DNA of 64,000 nt, taken from assembly GCF_030166555.2 (NCBI RefSeq), contig NZ_CP126461.2. One strand, given 5' to 3'. The notes below the pieces were generated by a model. It did no database searches and was not told the origin of the DNA. It was given only the letters and a program-made list of their open reading frames with translations. The stretch is from Acholeplasma laidlawii_A (GTDB lineage: Bacteria > Bacillota_I > Bacilli_A > Acholeplasmatales > Acholeplasmataceae). This document shows, one piece after another, positions 16,601 through 25,777 of this stretch; within the stretch, counting starts at the first letter, position 1, and each line of letters begins with the position of its first letter. The translations under genes were made by a program, and so were the position numbers.

Positions 16601-19127
16601 TTATCTCATACGTTGCTGTTACTGTTAAATCTACTGTTACATTATCAAAATCAACATCCCAGCCAGCAAATGTATATCCTTCTCTTTCTGGATCTGCTGG
16701 TGCTGTTGCAGCTTTACCATATTCTACTGATTCACTTTTTAGTTCAGTGTCATTGTAATCTTTAAACGTTACTGTATATTTATTTGTTTCTGAACTGTAC
16801 GTTGCTGTATAGGTTACATCTCCTGTAACTTCAGATACTTCCGGTGTCCAGCCTGAAAATGTATAGGTGAATTCTGCTGTTGCTCCTTTTGTTGGAGTTT
16901 CTCCTTTATATTCCGGAGTTGTTCCATACTCAACAGTTTGTGTTTCTAATACACTTTCATCTTCATCTACAAAGGTTACAGTATAAGTCTTTATCTCATA
17001 CGTTGCTGTTACTGTTAAATCTCCTGTTACATTATCAAAGTCAACATCCCAGCCAGTAAATGTATATCCTGTTCTTTCCGGATCTGATGGTGCTGGTGCT
17101 GATTTACCATATTCTACTGTTTCACTTTTTAGTTCAGTGTCATTGTAATCTTTAAACGTTACTGTATATTCATTTGTTTCTGAACTGTACGTTGCTGTAT
17201 AGGTTACATCTCCTGTAACTTCAGATACTTCCGGTGTCCAGCCTGAAAATGTATAGGTGAATTCTGCTGTTGCTCCTTTTGTTGGAGTTTCTCCTTTATA
17301 TTCCGGAGTTGTTCCATACTCAACAGTTTGTGTTTCTAATACACTTTCATCTTCATCTACAAAGGTTACAGTATAAGTCTTTATCTCATACGTTGCTGTT
17401 ACTGTTAAATCTACTGTTACATTATCAAAATCAACATCCCAGCCAGCAAATGTATATCCTTCTCTTTCTGGATCTGCTGGTGCTGTTGCAGCTTTACCAT
17501 ATTCTACTGATTCACTTTTTAGTTCAGTGTCATTGTAATCTTTAAACGTTACTGTATATTTATTTGTTTCTGAACTGTACGTTGCTGTATAGGTTACAGC
17601 TCCTGTAACTTCAGATACTTCCGGTGTCCAGCCTGAAAATGTATAGGTGAATTCTGCTGTTGCTCCTTTTGTTGGAGTTTCTCCTTTATATTCCGGAGTT
17701 GTTCCATACTCAACAGTTTGTGTTTCTAATACACTTTCATCTTCATCTACAAAGGTTACAGTATAAGTCTTTATCTCATACGTTGCTGTTACTGTTAAAT
17801 CTCCTGTTACATTATCAAAGTCAACATCCCAGCCAGCAAATGTATATCCTTCTCTTTCTGGATCTGCTGGTGCTGTTGCAGCTTTACCATATTCTACTGA
17901 TTCACTTTTTAGTTCAGTGTCATTGTAATCTTTAAACGTTACTGTATATTCATTTGTTTCTGAACTGTACGTTGCTGTATAGGTTACAGCTCCTGTAACT
18001 TCAGATACTTCCGGTGTCCAGCCTGAAAATGTATAGGTGAATTCTGCTGTTGCTCCTTTTGTTGGAGTTTCTCCTTTATATTCCGGAGTTGTTCCATACT
18101 CAACAGTTTGTGTTTCTAATACACTTTCATCTTCATCTACAAAGGTTACAGTATAAGTCTTTATCTCATACGTTGCTGTTACTGTTAAATCTCCTGTTAC
18201 ATTATCAAAGTCAACATCCCAGCCAGCAAATGTATATCCTTCTCTTTCTGGATCTGCTGGTGCTGTTGCAGCTTTACCATATTCTACTGATTCACTTTTT
18301 AGTTCAGTGTCATTGTAATCTTTAAACGTTACTGTATATTTATTTGTTTCTGAACTGTACGTTGCTGTATAGGTTACAGCTCCTGTAACTTCAGATACTT
18401 CCGGTGTCCAGCCTGAAAATGTATAGGTGAATTCTGCTGTTGCTCCTTTTGTTGGAGTTTCTCCTTTATATTCCGGAGTTGTTCCATACTCAACAGTTTG
18501 TGTTTCTAATACACTTTCATCTTCATCTACAAAGGTTACAGTATAAGTCTTTATCTCATACGTTGCTGTTACTGTTAAATCTCCTGTTACATTATCAAAG
18601 TCAACATCCCAGCCAGCAAATGTATATCCTTCTCTTTCTGGATCTGCTGGTGCTGTTGCAGCTTTACCATATTCTACTGATTCACTTTTTAGTTCAGTGT
18701 CATTGTAATCTTTAAACGTTACTGTATATTTATTGATGGTCCAGCTTGCTGTGATAGTAACATCCTCAGTAGGCATCGTGCTTGGAATTTCTTTATCCCA
18801 TCCTGCAAAGGTGTAGCCAATCTTAGTTGGATTAGCTGGTGCGCTGATCACGGTATTGTAGTCTTGTTGAATCGTTGCTACCTCACTACCACCATCGGTA
18901 TCAAAAGTAATTGTGTACTGATTGATAGTCCACTTAGCATAGATCGTTAATTCTTCAATAATCTCTGTTTCAAAATCAAATTCATTACCTAATGCTTCAT
19001 CATTATACCATCCAACAAAGCTATATCCGTTTTTACTCGGTTCCGCCGGCGCAGAAATTTTGGCGCCAAAAAATATAATGATGCTAGGTATTTCACTGCC
19101 ACCATTTGTTTCAAAATTAACTGTACC
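13674..19127 (-). CDS. Giant surface protein, exon 2: InlB-like B-repeats, beta-rich region, Ig-like domain
   Basis: The frame is open from the intron 3' splice site (19127, GTVNFETNGGSEIPS) to a TAA at 13674. The first possible independent start, GTG 18851, has no ribosome binding site, and there is no signal peptide. Two diverged and about fifteen nearly identical Flg_new/InlB B-repeat modules (YTFAGWD type) come first. A DUF5011-like Ig module (DDEAPVLKYDG) follows, then a long repetitive beta-rich stretch like a beta-helix, two more Flg_new modules near the end, and the first half of a Big_1 domain that stops at GEGK. These modules belong to bacterial adhesion and surface proteins. The TAA interrupts the Big_1 domain, and the frame continues into the Hint piece. 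Confidence 0.8.
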   Translation of the reverse strand, partial: GTVNFETNGGSEIPSIIIFFGAKISAPAEPSKNGYSFVGWYNDEALGNEFDFETEIIEELTIYAKWTINQYTITFDTDGGSEVATIQQDYNTVISAPANPTKIGYTFAGWDKEIPSTMPTEDVTITASWTINKYTVTFKDYNDTELKSESVEYGKAATAPADPEREGYTFAGWDVDFDNVTGDLTVTATYEIKTYTVTFVDEDESVLETQTVEYGTTPEYKGETPTKGATAEFTYTFSGWTPEVSEVTGAVTYTATYSSETNKYTVTFKDYNDTELKSESVEYGKAATAPADPEREGYTFAGWDVDFDNVTGDLTVTATYEIKTYTVTFVDEDESVLETQTVEYGTTPEYKGETPTKGATAEFTYTFSGWTPEVSEVTGAVTYTATYSSETNEYTVTFKDYNDTELKSESVEYGKAATAPADPEREGYTFAGWDVDFDNVTGDLTVTATYEIKTYTVTFVDEDESVLETQTVEYGTTPEYKGETPTKGATAEFTYTFSGWTPEVSEVTGAVTYTATYSSETNKYTVTFKDYNDTELKSESVEYGKAATAPADPEREGYTFAGWDVDFDNVTVDLTVTATYEIKTYTVTFVDEDESVLETQTVEYGTTPEYKGETPTKGATAEFTYTFSGWTPEVSEVTGDVTYTATYSSETNEYTVTFKDYNDTELKSETVEYGKSAPAPSDPERTGYTFTGWDVDFDNVTGDLTVTATYEIKTYTVTFVDEDESVLETQTVEYGTTPEYKGETPTKGATAEFTYTFSGWTPEVSEVTGDVTYTATYSSETNKYTVTFKDYNDTELKSESVEYGKAATAPADPEREGYTFAGWDVDFDNVTVDLTVTATYEIKTYTVTFVDEDESVLETQTVEYGTTPEYKGETPTKGATAEFTYTFSGWTPEVSEVTGAVTYTATYSSETNKYTVTFKDYNDTELKSESVEYGKAATAPADPEREGYTFTGWDVDFDNVTGDLTVTATYEIKTYTVTFVDEDESVLETQTVEYGTTPEYKGETPTKGATAEFTYTFSGWTPEVSEVTGAVTYTATYSSETNEYTVTFKDYNDTELKSETVEYGKAATAPADPEREGYTFAGWAVDFDNVTGDLTVTATYKDDEAPVLKYDGETEIIVGYGVEFTIPKVTDTDNLDGTVDVNAVITDVDSNIIETIDTTVAGAYTITYSAIDAAGNKAEELEISVLVAPVAKNKEKAKFYFDENNGLAMALSEAESGDVVILLADHTLNENAIVKEGVTLLLPFDHNHSISTIEVGSANTGTVDRKNGPYVELLIPEDINLNVNGILTVNAQRSAGTPKAGQIVGKNYSQIKMLDNSKINVNSGGIVNSIGFIYGSGTMEVKRGGTVFDTLLITDFRGGSITSSIFSKVFPFDQFSFHNTEVDLTIQSGARYSVKSMNYINAWYPVDVNIISNSDYSLIKLNSGKIIKTYDTETGQVTLDIVGDAEFNDLELMLSDVPIFGTLDITTKDKEMPFPGNFQLNVKSGSTVKLNAGVKLLPGAGLNIEEGAEAVISNTGRLMVYDADEYERNLGYPIAYKPYYREDPNYQHDTTTPAKLIINGKLVVNGGIAGKIDQESNGRIIVNSTASTNLDIKHVNQAAASLSTTNYKLKDASETEITEVATYNIKNGLVDMSLSLTFVKDNQRETIEQEYGVNYKTPDWDYTDFIGWFSEEIGGSKVDLDGTVDVILYDEVYGQWDKGEKVAISFDTNGGEAMDDCEVSKFSSDIDLSENIPTKENAIFLGWYFDIEFVKPYSQEYVFSEATTLYARWAEGGINIKVDVSPNTTEGATDITITATVEDGEGTLLEGISVLFSGEGK
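15840..18740 (-). repeat. 390-bp tandem repeats encoding paired B-repeat modules
   Basis: A 130-residue unit made of two different ~65-residue modules (one with FKDYNDTELKSESVEYG, one with FVDEDESVLETQTVEYG) is repeated about 7.5 times with a 390-bp period. Copies differ by only a few bases, for example NKYTV/NEYTV, DVDF/AVDF and VTGD/VTVD. The last half-unit leads into the DUF5011-like module. Confidence 0.9.
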
Positions 19128-19837
19128 ATTCCGCGTCTATCCTAATTTGGATTTCGACCGGTCTACACCGTACGTGCGACTTTCATCGCATACGGCGTGC
19201 TATCGATAAGTTCGCCTTACCGACTAGGTTCCTTCGCTCCCACTTGTTTTACCCTCTTTGTATGTCGCCATACAAATACAAACGGCAAGTGATCTACACT
19301 ACTATGAACCTGCTGACTCCCTATATAGATCATTGGATTTACCCATCCTAACTATATAGGACCTCAAACGTTCCATACCAACCATCCCTATTTTTGATGA
19401 CCTTAGGTTCCTGCTATATGATATAAGAAAATCAGGTTTGATAGCCTGAATTAGCCTGATTCTACTATACTATTTCAAGTATAGAGGCTGATGATAAGCC
19501 CAAGGTAATGTTTTTATATCACCAGCTAACTTACATAACTTTAAACGCAGATTCACTTTATTAACCATAGTCATCTTTTAAGGAGCCCCGCATACGACTT
19601 GCACGTATTACGACTTCACCTGGCTTCATAACAGTTAAGGGGTAGCTTAACCTGATATGCAGGAGGATTAGGCTCTATGCTAAAAGGCTATTGCATAGAT
19701 TAGTAATTTCACCTAACAATTGATTTGGTATAGTTTAAGGAGAATAGCCCACACCTCTTGGCACAGGCTATACAATCCTCCTTAACTCATTTCGTTCATA
19801 TTATGAACTTATAGAGTAACGTTTCGCAATTTTATTT
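19128..19837 (-). ncRNA. ORF-less group II intron inside the surface-protein gene
   Basis: Domain V is clear on the minus strand at about 19199-19165: GCCGTATGCGATGAAAGTCG with a GAAA loop and its matching CGTACGG arm. Domain VI (GTCGAAATCC...GGATAGAC with an unpaired A) follows, and the intron ends in AAT at 19128. EBS1 (TTGGGC, 19503-19498) is the exact complement of the exon end GCCCAA (19843-19838). EBS2 (TTTAAAG, 19545-19539) pairs with CTTTGAA (19853-19847). The bases just 5' of EBS1 also pair with the first bases of the 3' exon. This sets the 5' splice site after 19838, eight nt upstream of the TTGCG motif at 19829. No reverse-transcriptase ORF fits in 710 nt, so splicing or mobility would need a protein supplied in trans, or none. 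Confidence 0.88.
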
Positions 19838-22800
19838 TTGGGCAACTTCAAAGATAAGGCTTCCGTTTAAGTCTATATCTTCATTGTTTTGATAATGGAT
19901 CTTGGCTGTATAAGCACTTGTTATTTGTTCAGTTGATGCCAGGAATTGTTCTGGAGTTAAATCACCTAACAATAATCTTGCTAATTCGATGATTTCCTCT
20001 GGAGTTGCACTTCCTAGTGTTATTGTTATATCTCCAACTGTCAGCGTACTCTCTGGTCCAGCAATTTTAGCTAATGCTTCTGCTAAACCAACAGCTCCAG
20101 CTAAGACATCTGATGAACTTACATCAGACCTGAAGTTAACTGTAAGACTATCGCCATCTCTTGTGACTGTTGCTACTCCAAGGTTTCCTGTTTCAGTGTC
20201 TAGCGCTGCTAAGAAGTCATCTTTGCTTGCCACTTTAGTTACTTCAAAGATAAGGCTTCCGTTTAAGTCTATATCTTCATTGTTTTGATAATGGATCTTG
20301 GCTGTATAAGCACTTGTTATTTGTTCAGTTGATGCCAGGAATTGTTCTGGAGTTAAATCACCTAACAATAATCTTGCTAATTCGATGATTTCCTCTGGAG
20401 TTGCACTTCCTAGTGTTATTGTTATATCTCCAACTGTCAGCGTACTCTCTGGTCCAGCAATTTTAGCTAATGCTTCTGCTAAACCAACAGCTCCAGCTAA
20501 GACATCTGATGAACTTACATCAGACCTGAAGTTAACTGTAAGACTATCGCCATCTCTTGTGACTGTTGCTACTCCAAGGTTTCCTGTTTCAGTGTCTAGC
20601 GCTGCTAAGAAGTCATCTTTGCTTGCCACTTTAGTTACTTCAAAGATAAGGCTTCCGTTTAAGTCTATATCTTCATTGTTTTGATAATGGATCTTGGCTG
20701 TATAAGCACTTGTTATTTGTTCAGTTGATGCCAGGAATTGTTCTGGAGTTAAATCACCTAACAATAATCTTGCTAATTCGATGATTTCCTCTGGAGTTGC
20801 ACTTCCTAGTGTTATTGTTATATCTCCAACTGTCAGCGTACTCTCTGGTCCAGCAATTTTAGCTAATGCTTCTGCTAAACCAACAGCTCCAGCTAAGACA
20901 TCTGATGAACTTACATCAGACCTGAAGTTAACTGTAAGACTATCGCCATCTCTTGTGACTGTTGCTACTCCAAGGTTTCCTGTTTCAGTGTCTAGCGCTG
21001 CTAAGAAGTCATCTTTGCTTGCCACTTTAGTTACTTCAAAGATAAGGCTTCCGTTTAAGTCTATATCTTCATTGTTTTGATAATGGATCTTGGCTGTATA
21101 AGCACTTGTTATTTGTTCAGTTGATGCCAGGAATTGTTCTGGAGTTAAATCACCTAACAATAATCTTGCTAATTCGATGATTTCCTCTGGAGTTGCACTT
21201 CCTAGTGTTATTGTTATATCTCCAACTGTCAGCGTACTCTCTGGTCCAGCAATTTTAGCTAATGCTTCTGCTAAACCAACAGCTCCAGCTAAGACATCTG
21301 ATGAACTTACATCAGACCTGAAGTTAACTGTAAGACTATCGCCATCTCTTGTGACTGTTGCTACTCCAAGGTTTCCTGTTTCAGTGTCTAGCGCTGCTAA
21401 GAAGTCATCTTTGCTTGCCACTTTAGTTACTTCAAAGATAAGGCTTCCGTTTAAGTCTATATCTTCATTGTTTTGATAATGGATCTTGGCTGTATAAGCA
21501 CTTGTTATTTGTTCAGTTGATGCCAGGAATTGTTCTGGAGTTAAATCACCTAACAATAATCTTGCTAATTCGATGATTTCCTCTGGAGTTGCACTTCCTA
21601 GTGTTATTGTTATATCTCCAACTGTCAGCGTACTCTCTGGTCCAGCAATTTTAGCTAATGCTTCTGCTAAACCAACAGCTCCAGCTAAGACATCTGATGA
21701 ACTTACATCAGACCTGAAGTTAACTGTAAGACTATCGCCATCTCTTGTGACTGTTGCTACTCCAAGGTTTCCTGTTTCAGTGTCTAGCGCTGCTAAGAAG
21801 TCATCTTTGCTTGCCACTTTAGTTACTTCAAAGATAAGGCTTCCGTTTAAGTCTATATCTTCATTGTTTTGATAATGGATCTTGGCTGTATAAGCACTTG
21901 TTATTTGTTCAGTTGATGCCAGGAATTGTTCTGGAGTTAAATCACCTAACAATAATCTTGCTAATTCGATGATTTCCTCTGGAGTTGCACTTCCTAGTGT
22001 TATTGTTATATCTCCAACTGTCAGCGTACTCTCTGGTCCAGCAATTTTAGCTAATGCTTCTGCTAAACCAACAGCTCCAGCTAAGACATCTGATGAACTT
22101 ACATCAGACCTGAAGTTAACTGTAAGACTATCGCCATCTCTTGTGACTGTTGCTACTCCAAGGTTTCCTGTTTCAGTGTCTAGCGCTGCTAAGAAGTCAT
22201 CTTTGCTTGCCACTTTAGTTACTTCAAAGATAAGGCTTCCGTTTAAGTCTATATCTTCATTGTTTTGATAATGGATCTTGGCTGTATAAGCACTTGTTAT
22301 TTGTTCAGTTGATGCCAGGAATTGTTCTGGAGTTAAATCACCTAACAATAATCTTGCTAATTCGATGATTTCCTCTGGAGTTGCACTTCCTAGTGTTATT
22401 GTTATATCTCCAACTGTCAGCGTACTCTCTGGTCCAGCAATTTTAGCTAATGCTTCTGCTAAACCAACAGCTCCAGCTAAGACATCTGATGAACTTACAT
22501 CAGACCTGAAGTTAACTGTAAGACTATCGCCATCTCTTGTGACTGTTGCTACTCCAAGGTTTCCTGTTTCAGTGTCTAGCGCTGCTAAGAAGTCATCTTT
22601 GCTTGCCACTTTAGTTACTTCAAAGATAAGGCTTCCGTTTAAGTCTATATCTTCATTGTTTTGATAATGGATCTTGGCTGTATAAGCACTTGTTATTTGT
22701 TCAGTTGATGCCAGGAATTGTTCTGGAGTTAAATCACCTAACAATAATCTTGCTAATTCGATGATTTCCTCTGGAGTTGCACTTCCTAGTGTTATTGTTA

Positions 22801-25777
22801 TATCTCCAACTGTCAGCGTACTCTCTGGTCCAGCAATTTTAGCTAATGCTTCTGCTAAACCAACAGCTCCAGCTAAGACATCTGATGAACTTACATCAGA
22901 CCTGAAGTTAACTGTAAGACTATCGCCATCTCTTGTGACTGTTGCTACTCCAAGGTTTCCTGTTTCAGTGTCTAGCGCTGCTAAGAAGTCATCTTTGCTT
23001 GCCACTTTAGTTACTTCAAAGATAAGGCTTCCGTTTAAGTCTATATCTTCATTGTTTTGATAATGGATCTTGGCTGTATAAGCACTTGTTATTTGTTCAG
23101 TTGATGCCAGGAATTGTTCTGGAGTTAAATCACCTAACAATAATCTTGCTAATTCGATGATTTCCTCTGGAGTTGCACTTCCTAGTGTTATTGTTATATC
23201 TCCAACTGTCAGCGTACTCTCTGGTCCAGCAATTTTAGCTAATGCTTCTGCTAAACCAACAGCTCCAGCTAAGACATCTGATGAACTTACATCAGACCTG
23301 AAGTTAACTGTAAGACTATCGCCATCTCTTGTGACTGTTGCTACTCCAAGGTTTCCTGTTTCAGTGTCTAGCGCTGCTAAGAAGTCATCTTTGCTTGCCA
23401 CTTTAGTTACTTCAAAGATAAGGCTTCCGTTTAAGTCTATATCTTCATTGTTTTGATAATGGATCTTGGCTGTATAAGCACTTGTTATTTGTTCAGTTGA
23501 TGCCAGGAATTGTTCTGGAGTTAAATCACCTAACAATAATCTTGCTAATTCGATGATTTCCTCTGGAGTTGCACTTCCTAGTGTTATTGTTATATCTCCA
23601 ACTGTCAGCGTACTCTCTGGTCCAGCAATTTTAGCTAATGCTTCTGCTAAACCAACAGCTCCAGCTAAGACATCTGATGAACTTACATCAGACCTGAAGT
23701 TAACTGTAAGACTATCGCCATCTCTTGTGACTGTTGCTACTCCAAGGTTTCCTGTTTCAGTGTCTAGCGCTGCTAAGAAGTCATCTTTGCTTGCCACTTT
23801 AGTTACTTCAAAGATAAGGCTTCCGTTTAAGTCTATATCTTCATTGTTTTGATAATGGATCTTGGCTGTATAAGCACTTGTTATTTGTTCAGTTGATGCC
23901 AGGAATTGTTCTGGAGTTAAATCACCTAACAATAATCTTGCTAATTCGATGATTTCCTCTGGAGTTGCACTTCCTAGTGTTATTGTTATATCTCCAACTG
24001 TCAGCGTACTCTCTGGTCCAGCAATTTTAGCTAATGCTTCTGCTAAACCAACAGCTCCAGCTAAGACATCTGATGAACTTACATCAGACCTGAAGTTAAC
24101 TGTAAGACTATCGCCATCTCTTGTGACTGTTGCTACTCCAAGGTTTCCTGTTTCAGTGTCTAGCGCTGCTAAGAAGTCATCTTTGCTTGCCACTTTAGTT
24201 ACTTCAAAGATAAGGCTTCCGTTTAAGTCTATATCTTCATTGTTTTGATAATGGATCTTGGCTGTATAAGCACTTGTTATTTGTTCAGTTGATGCCAGGA
24301 ATTGTTCTGGAGTTAAATCACCTAACAATAATCTTGCTAATTCGATGATTTCCTCTGGAGTTGCACTTCCTAGTGTTATTGTTATATCTCCAACTGTCAG
24401 CGTACTCTCTGGTCCAGCAATTTTAGCTAATGCTTCTGCTAAACCAACAGCTCCAGCTAAGACATCTGATGAACTTACATCAGACCTGAAGTTAACTGTA
24501 AGACTATCGCCATCTCTTGTGACTGTTGCTACTCCAAGGTTTCCTGTTTCAGTGTCTAGCGCTGCTAAGAAGTCATCTTTGCTTGCCACTTTAGTTACTT
24601 CAAAGATAAGGCTTCCGTTTAAGTCTATATCTTCATTGTTTTGATAATGGATCTTGGCTGTATAAGCACTTGTTATTTGTTCAGTTGATGCCAGGAATTG
24701 TTCTGGAGTTAAATCACCTAACAATAATCTTGCTAATTCGATGATTTCCTCTGGAGTTGCACTTCCTAGTGTTATTGTTATATCTCCAACTGTCAGCGTA
24801 CTCTCTGGTCCAGCAATTTTAGCTAATGCTTCTGCTAAACCAACAGCTCCAGCTAAGACATCTGATGAACTTACATCAGACCTGAAGTTAACTGTAAGAC
24901 TATCGCCATCTCTTGTGACTGTTGCTACTCCAAGGTTTCCTGTTTCAGTGTCTAGCGCTGCTAAGAAGTCATCTTTGCTTGCCACTTTAGTTACTTCAAA
25001 GATAAGGCTTCCGTTTAAGTCTATATCTTCATTGTTTTGATAATGGATCTTGGCTGTATAAGCACTTGTTATTTGTTCAGTTGATGCCAGGAATTGTTCT
25101 GGAGTTAAATCACCTAACAATAATCTTGCTAATTCGATGATTTCCTCTGGAGTTGCACTTCCTAGTGTTATTGTTATATCTCCAACTGTCAGCGTACTCT
25201 CTGGTCCAGCAATTTTAGCTAATGCTTCTGCTAAACCAACAGCTCCAGCTAAGACATCTGATGAACTTACATCAGACCTGAAGTTAACTGTAAGACTATC
25301 GCCATCTCTTGTGACTGTTGCTACTCCAAGGTTTCCTGTTTCAGTGTCTAGCGCTGCTAAGAAGTCATCTTTGCTTGCCACTTTAGTTACTTCAAAGATA
25401 AGGCTTCCGTTTAAGTCTATATCTTCATTGTTTTGATAATGGATCTTGGCTGTATAAGCACTTGTTATTGGTTCAGTTGATGCCAGGAATTGTTCTGGAG
25501 TTAAATCACCTAACAATAATCTTGCTAATTCGATGATTTCCTCTGGAGTTGCACTTCCTAGTGTTATTGTTATATCTCCAACTGTCAGCGTACTCTCTGG
25601 TCCAGCAATTTTAGCTAATGCTTCTGCTAAACCAACGGCTCCAGCTAAGACATCTGATGAACTTACATCAGACCTGAAGTTAACTGTAAGACTATCGCCA
25701 TCTCTTGTGACTGTTGCTACTCCAAGGTTTCCTGTTTCAGTGTCTAGCGCTGCTAAGAAGTCATCTTTGCTTGCCAT
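19832..25777 (-). CDS. Giant surface protein, repeat region (15 x 132 residues)
   Basis: The ORF is nothing but fifteen copies of a 132-residue unit (MASKDDFLAALDTETGN ... LNGSLIFEVTKV), a fold I do not recognise, acidic and without cysteine. It has no signal peptide. Its ATG follows directly after an in-frame TAA of the upstream ORF, with GGAAG eight nt before, so translation could restart, but the product would stay in the cytosol. In unspliced RNA translation stops at a TAA two codons into the intron, giving ...FEVAQK. After splicing at the shifted site it continues FEVAQ-GTVNFETNGG into exon 2. Confidence 0.85.
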   Translation of the reverse strand: MASKDDFLAALDTETGNLGVATVTRDGDSLTVNFRSDVSSSDVLAGAVGLAEALAKIAGPESTLTVGDITITLGSATPEEIIELARLLLGDLTPEQFLASTEPITSAYTAKIHYQNNEDIDLNGSLIFEVTKVASKDDFLAALDTETGNLGVATVTRDGDSLTVNFRSDVSSSDVLAGAVGLAEALAKIAGPESTLTVGDITITLGSATPEEIIELARLLLGDLTPEQFLASTEQITSAYTAKIHYQNNEDIDLNGSLIFEVTKVASKDDFLAALDTETGNLGVATVTRDGDSLTVNFRSDVSSSDVLAGAVGLAEALAKIAGPESTLTVGDITITLGSATPEEIIELARLLLGDLTPEQFLASTEQITSAYTAKIHYQNNEDIDLNGSLIFEVTKVASKDDFLAALDTETGNLGVATVTRDGDSLTVNFRSDVSSSDVLAGAVGLAEALAKIAGPESTLTVGDITITLGSATPEEIIELARLLLGDLTPEQFLASTEQITSAYTAKIHYQNNEDIDLNGSLIFEVTKVASKDDFLAALDTETGNLGVATVTRDGDSLTVNFRSDVSSSDVLAGAVGLAEALAKIAGPESTLTVGDITITLGSATPEEIIELARLLLGDLTPEQFLASTEQITSAYTAKIHYQNNEDIDLNGSLIFEVTKVASKDDFLAALDTETGNLGVATVTRDGDSLTVNFRSDVSSSDVLAGAVGLAEALAKIAGPESTLTVGDITITLGSATPEEIIELARLLLGDLTPEQFLASTEQITSAYTAKIHYQNNEDIDLNGSLIFEVTKVASKDDFLAALDTETGNLGVATVTRDGDSLTVNFRSDVSSSDVLAGAVGLAEALAKIAGPESTLTVGDITITLGSATPEEIIELARLLLGDLTPEQFLASTEQITSAYTAKIHYQNNEDIDLNGSLIFEVTKVASKDDFLAALDTETGNLGVATVTRDGDSLTVNFRSDVSSSDVLAGAVGLAEALAKIAGPESTLTVGDITITLGSATPEEIIELARLLLGDLTPEQFLASTEQITSAYTAKIHYQNNEDIDLNGSLIFEVTKVASKDDFLAALDTETGNLGVATVTRDGDSLTVNFRSDVSSSDVLAGAVGLAEALAKIAGPESTLTVGDITITLGSATPEEIIELARLLLGDLTPEQFLASTEQITSAYTAKIHYQNNEDIDLNGSLIFEVTKVASKDDFLAALDTETGNLGVATVTRDGDSLTVNFRSDVSSSDVLAGAVGLAEALAKIAGPESTLTVGDITITLGSATPEEIIELARLLLGDLTPEQFLASTEQITSAYTAKIHYQNNEDIDLNGSLIFEVTKVASKDDFLAALDTETGNLGVATVTRDGDSLTVNFRSDVSSSDVLAGAVGLAEALAKIAGPESTLTVGDITITLGSATPEEIIELARLLLGDLTPEQFLASTEQITSAYTAKIHYQNNEDIDLNGSLIFEVTKVASKDDFLAALDTETGNLGVATVTRDGDSLTVNFRSDVSSSDVLAGAVGLAEALAKIAGPESTLTVGDITITLGSATPEEIIELARLLLGDLTPEQFLASTEQITSAYTAKIHYQNNEDIDLNGSLIFEVTKVASKDDFLAALDTETGNLGVATVTRDGDSLTVNFRSDVSSSDVLAGAVGLAEALAKIAGPESTLTVGDITITLGSATPEEIIELARLLLGDLTPEQFLASTEQITSAYTAKIHYQNNEDIDLNGSLIFEVTKVASKDDFLAALDTETGNLGVATVTRDGDSLTVNFRSDVSSSDVLAGAVGLAEALAKIAGPESTLTVGDITITLGSATPEEIIELARLLLGDLTPEQFLASTEQITSAYTAKIHYQNNEDIDLNGSLIFEVTKVASKDDFLAALDTETGNLGVATVTRDGDSLTVNFRSDVSSSDVLAGAVGLAEALAKIAGPESTLTVGDITITLGSATPEEIIELARLLLGDLTPEQFLASTEQITSAYTAKIHYQNNEDIDLNGSLIFEVAQK
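19840..25777 (-). repeat. Fifteen 396-bp tandem repeats, almost perfectly identical
   Basis: The period is exactly 396 bp. By eye, the copy nearest the N-terminus differs at two positions (25470, giving Pro for Gln, and 25637, silent), and the last copy differs only where it runs into the intron; the others look identical even at silent sites. This indicates very recent expansion or ongoing homogenisation. Confidence 0.93.

Noticed and set aside
19128..19829. Intron 5' end placed at the TTGCG motif.
   Set aside because: It leaves the TAA in the 5' exon, breaks the frame with exon 2, and gives no EBS1-IBS1 match; the site 8 nt upstream satisfies all three.
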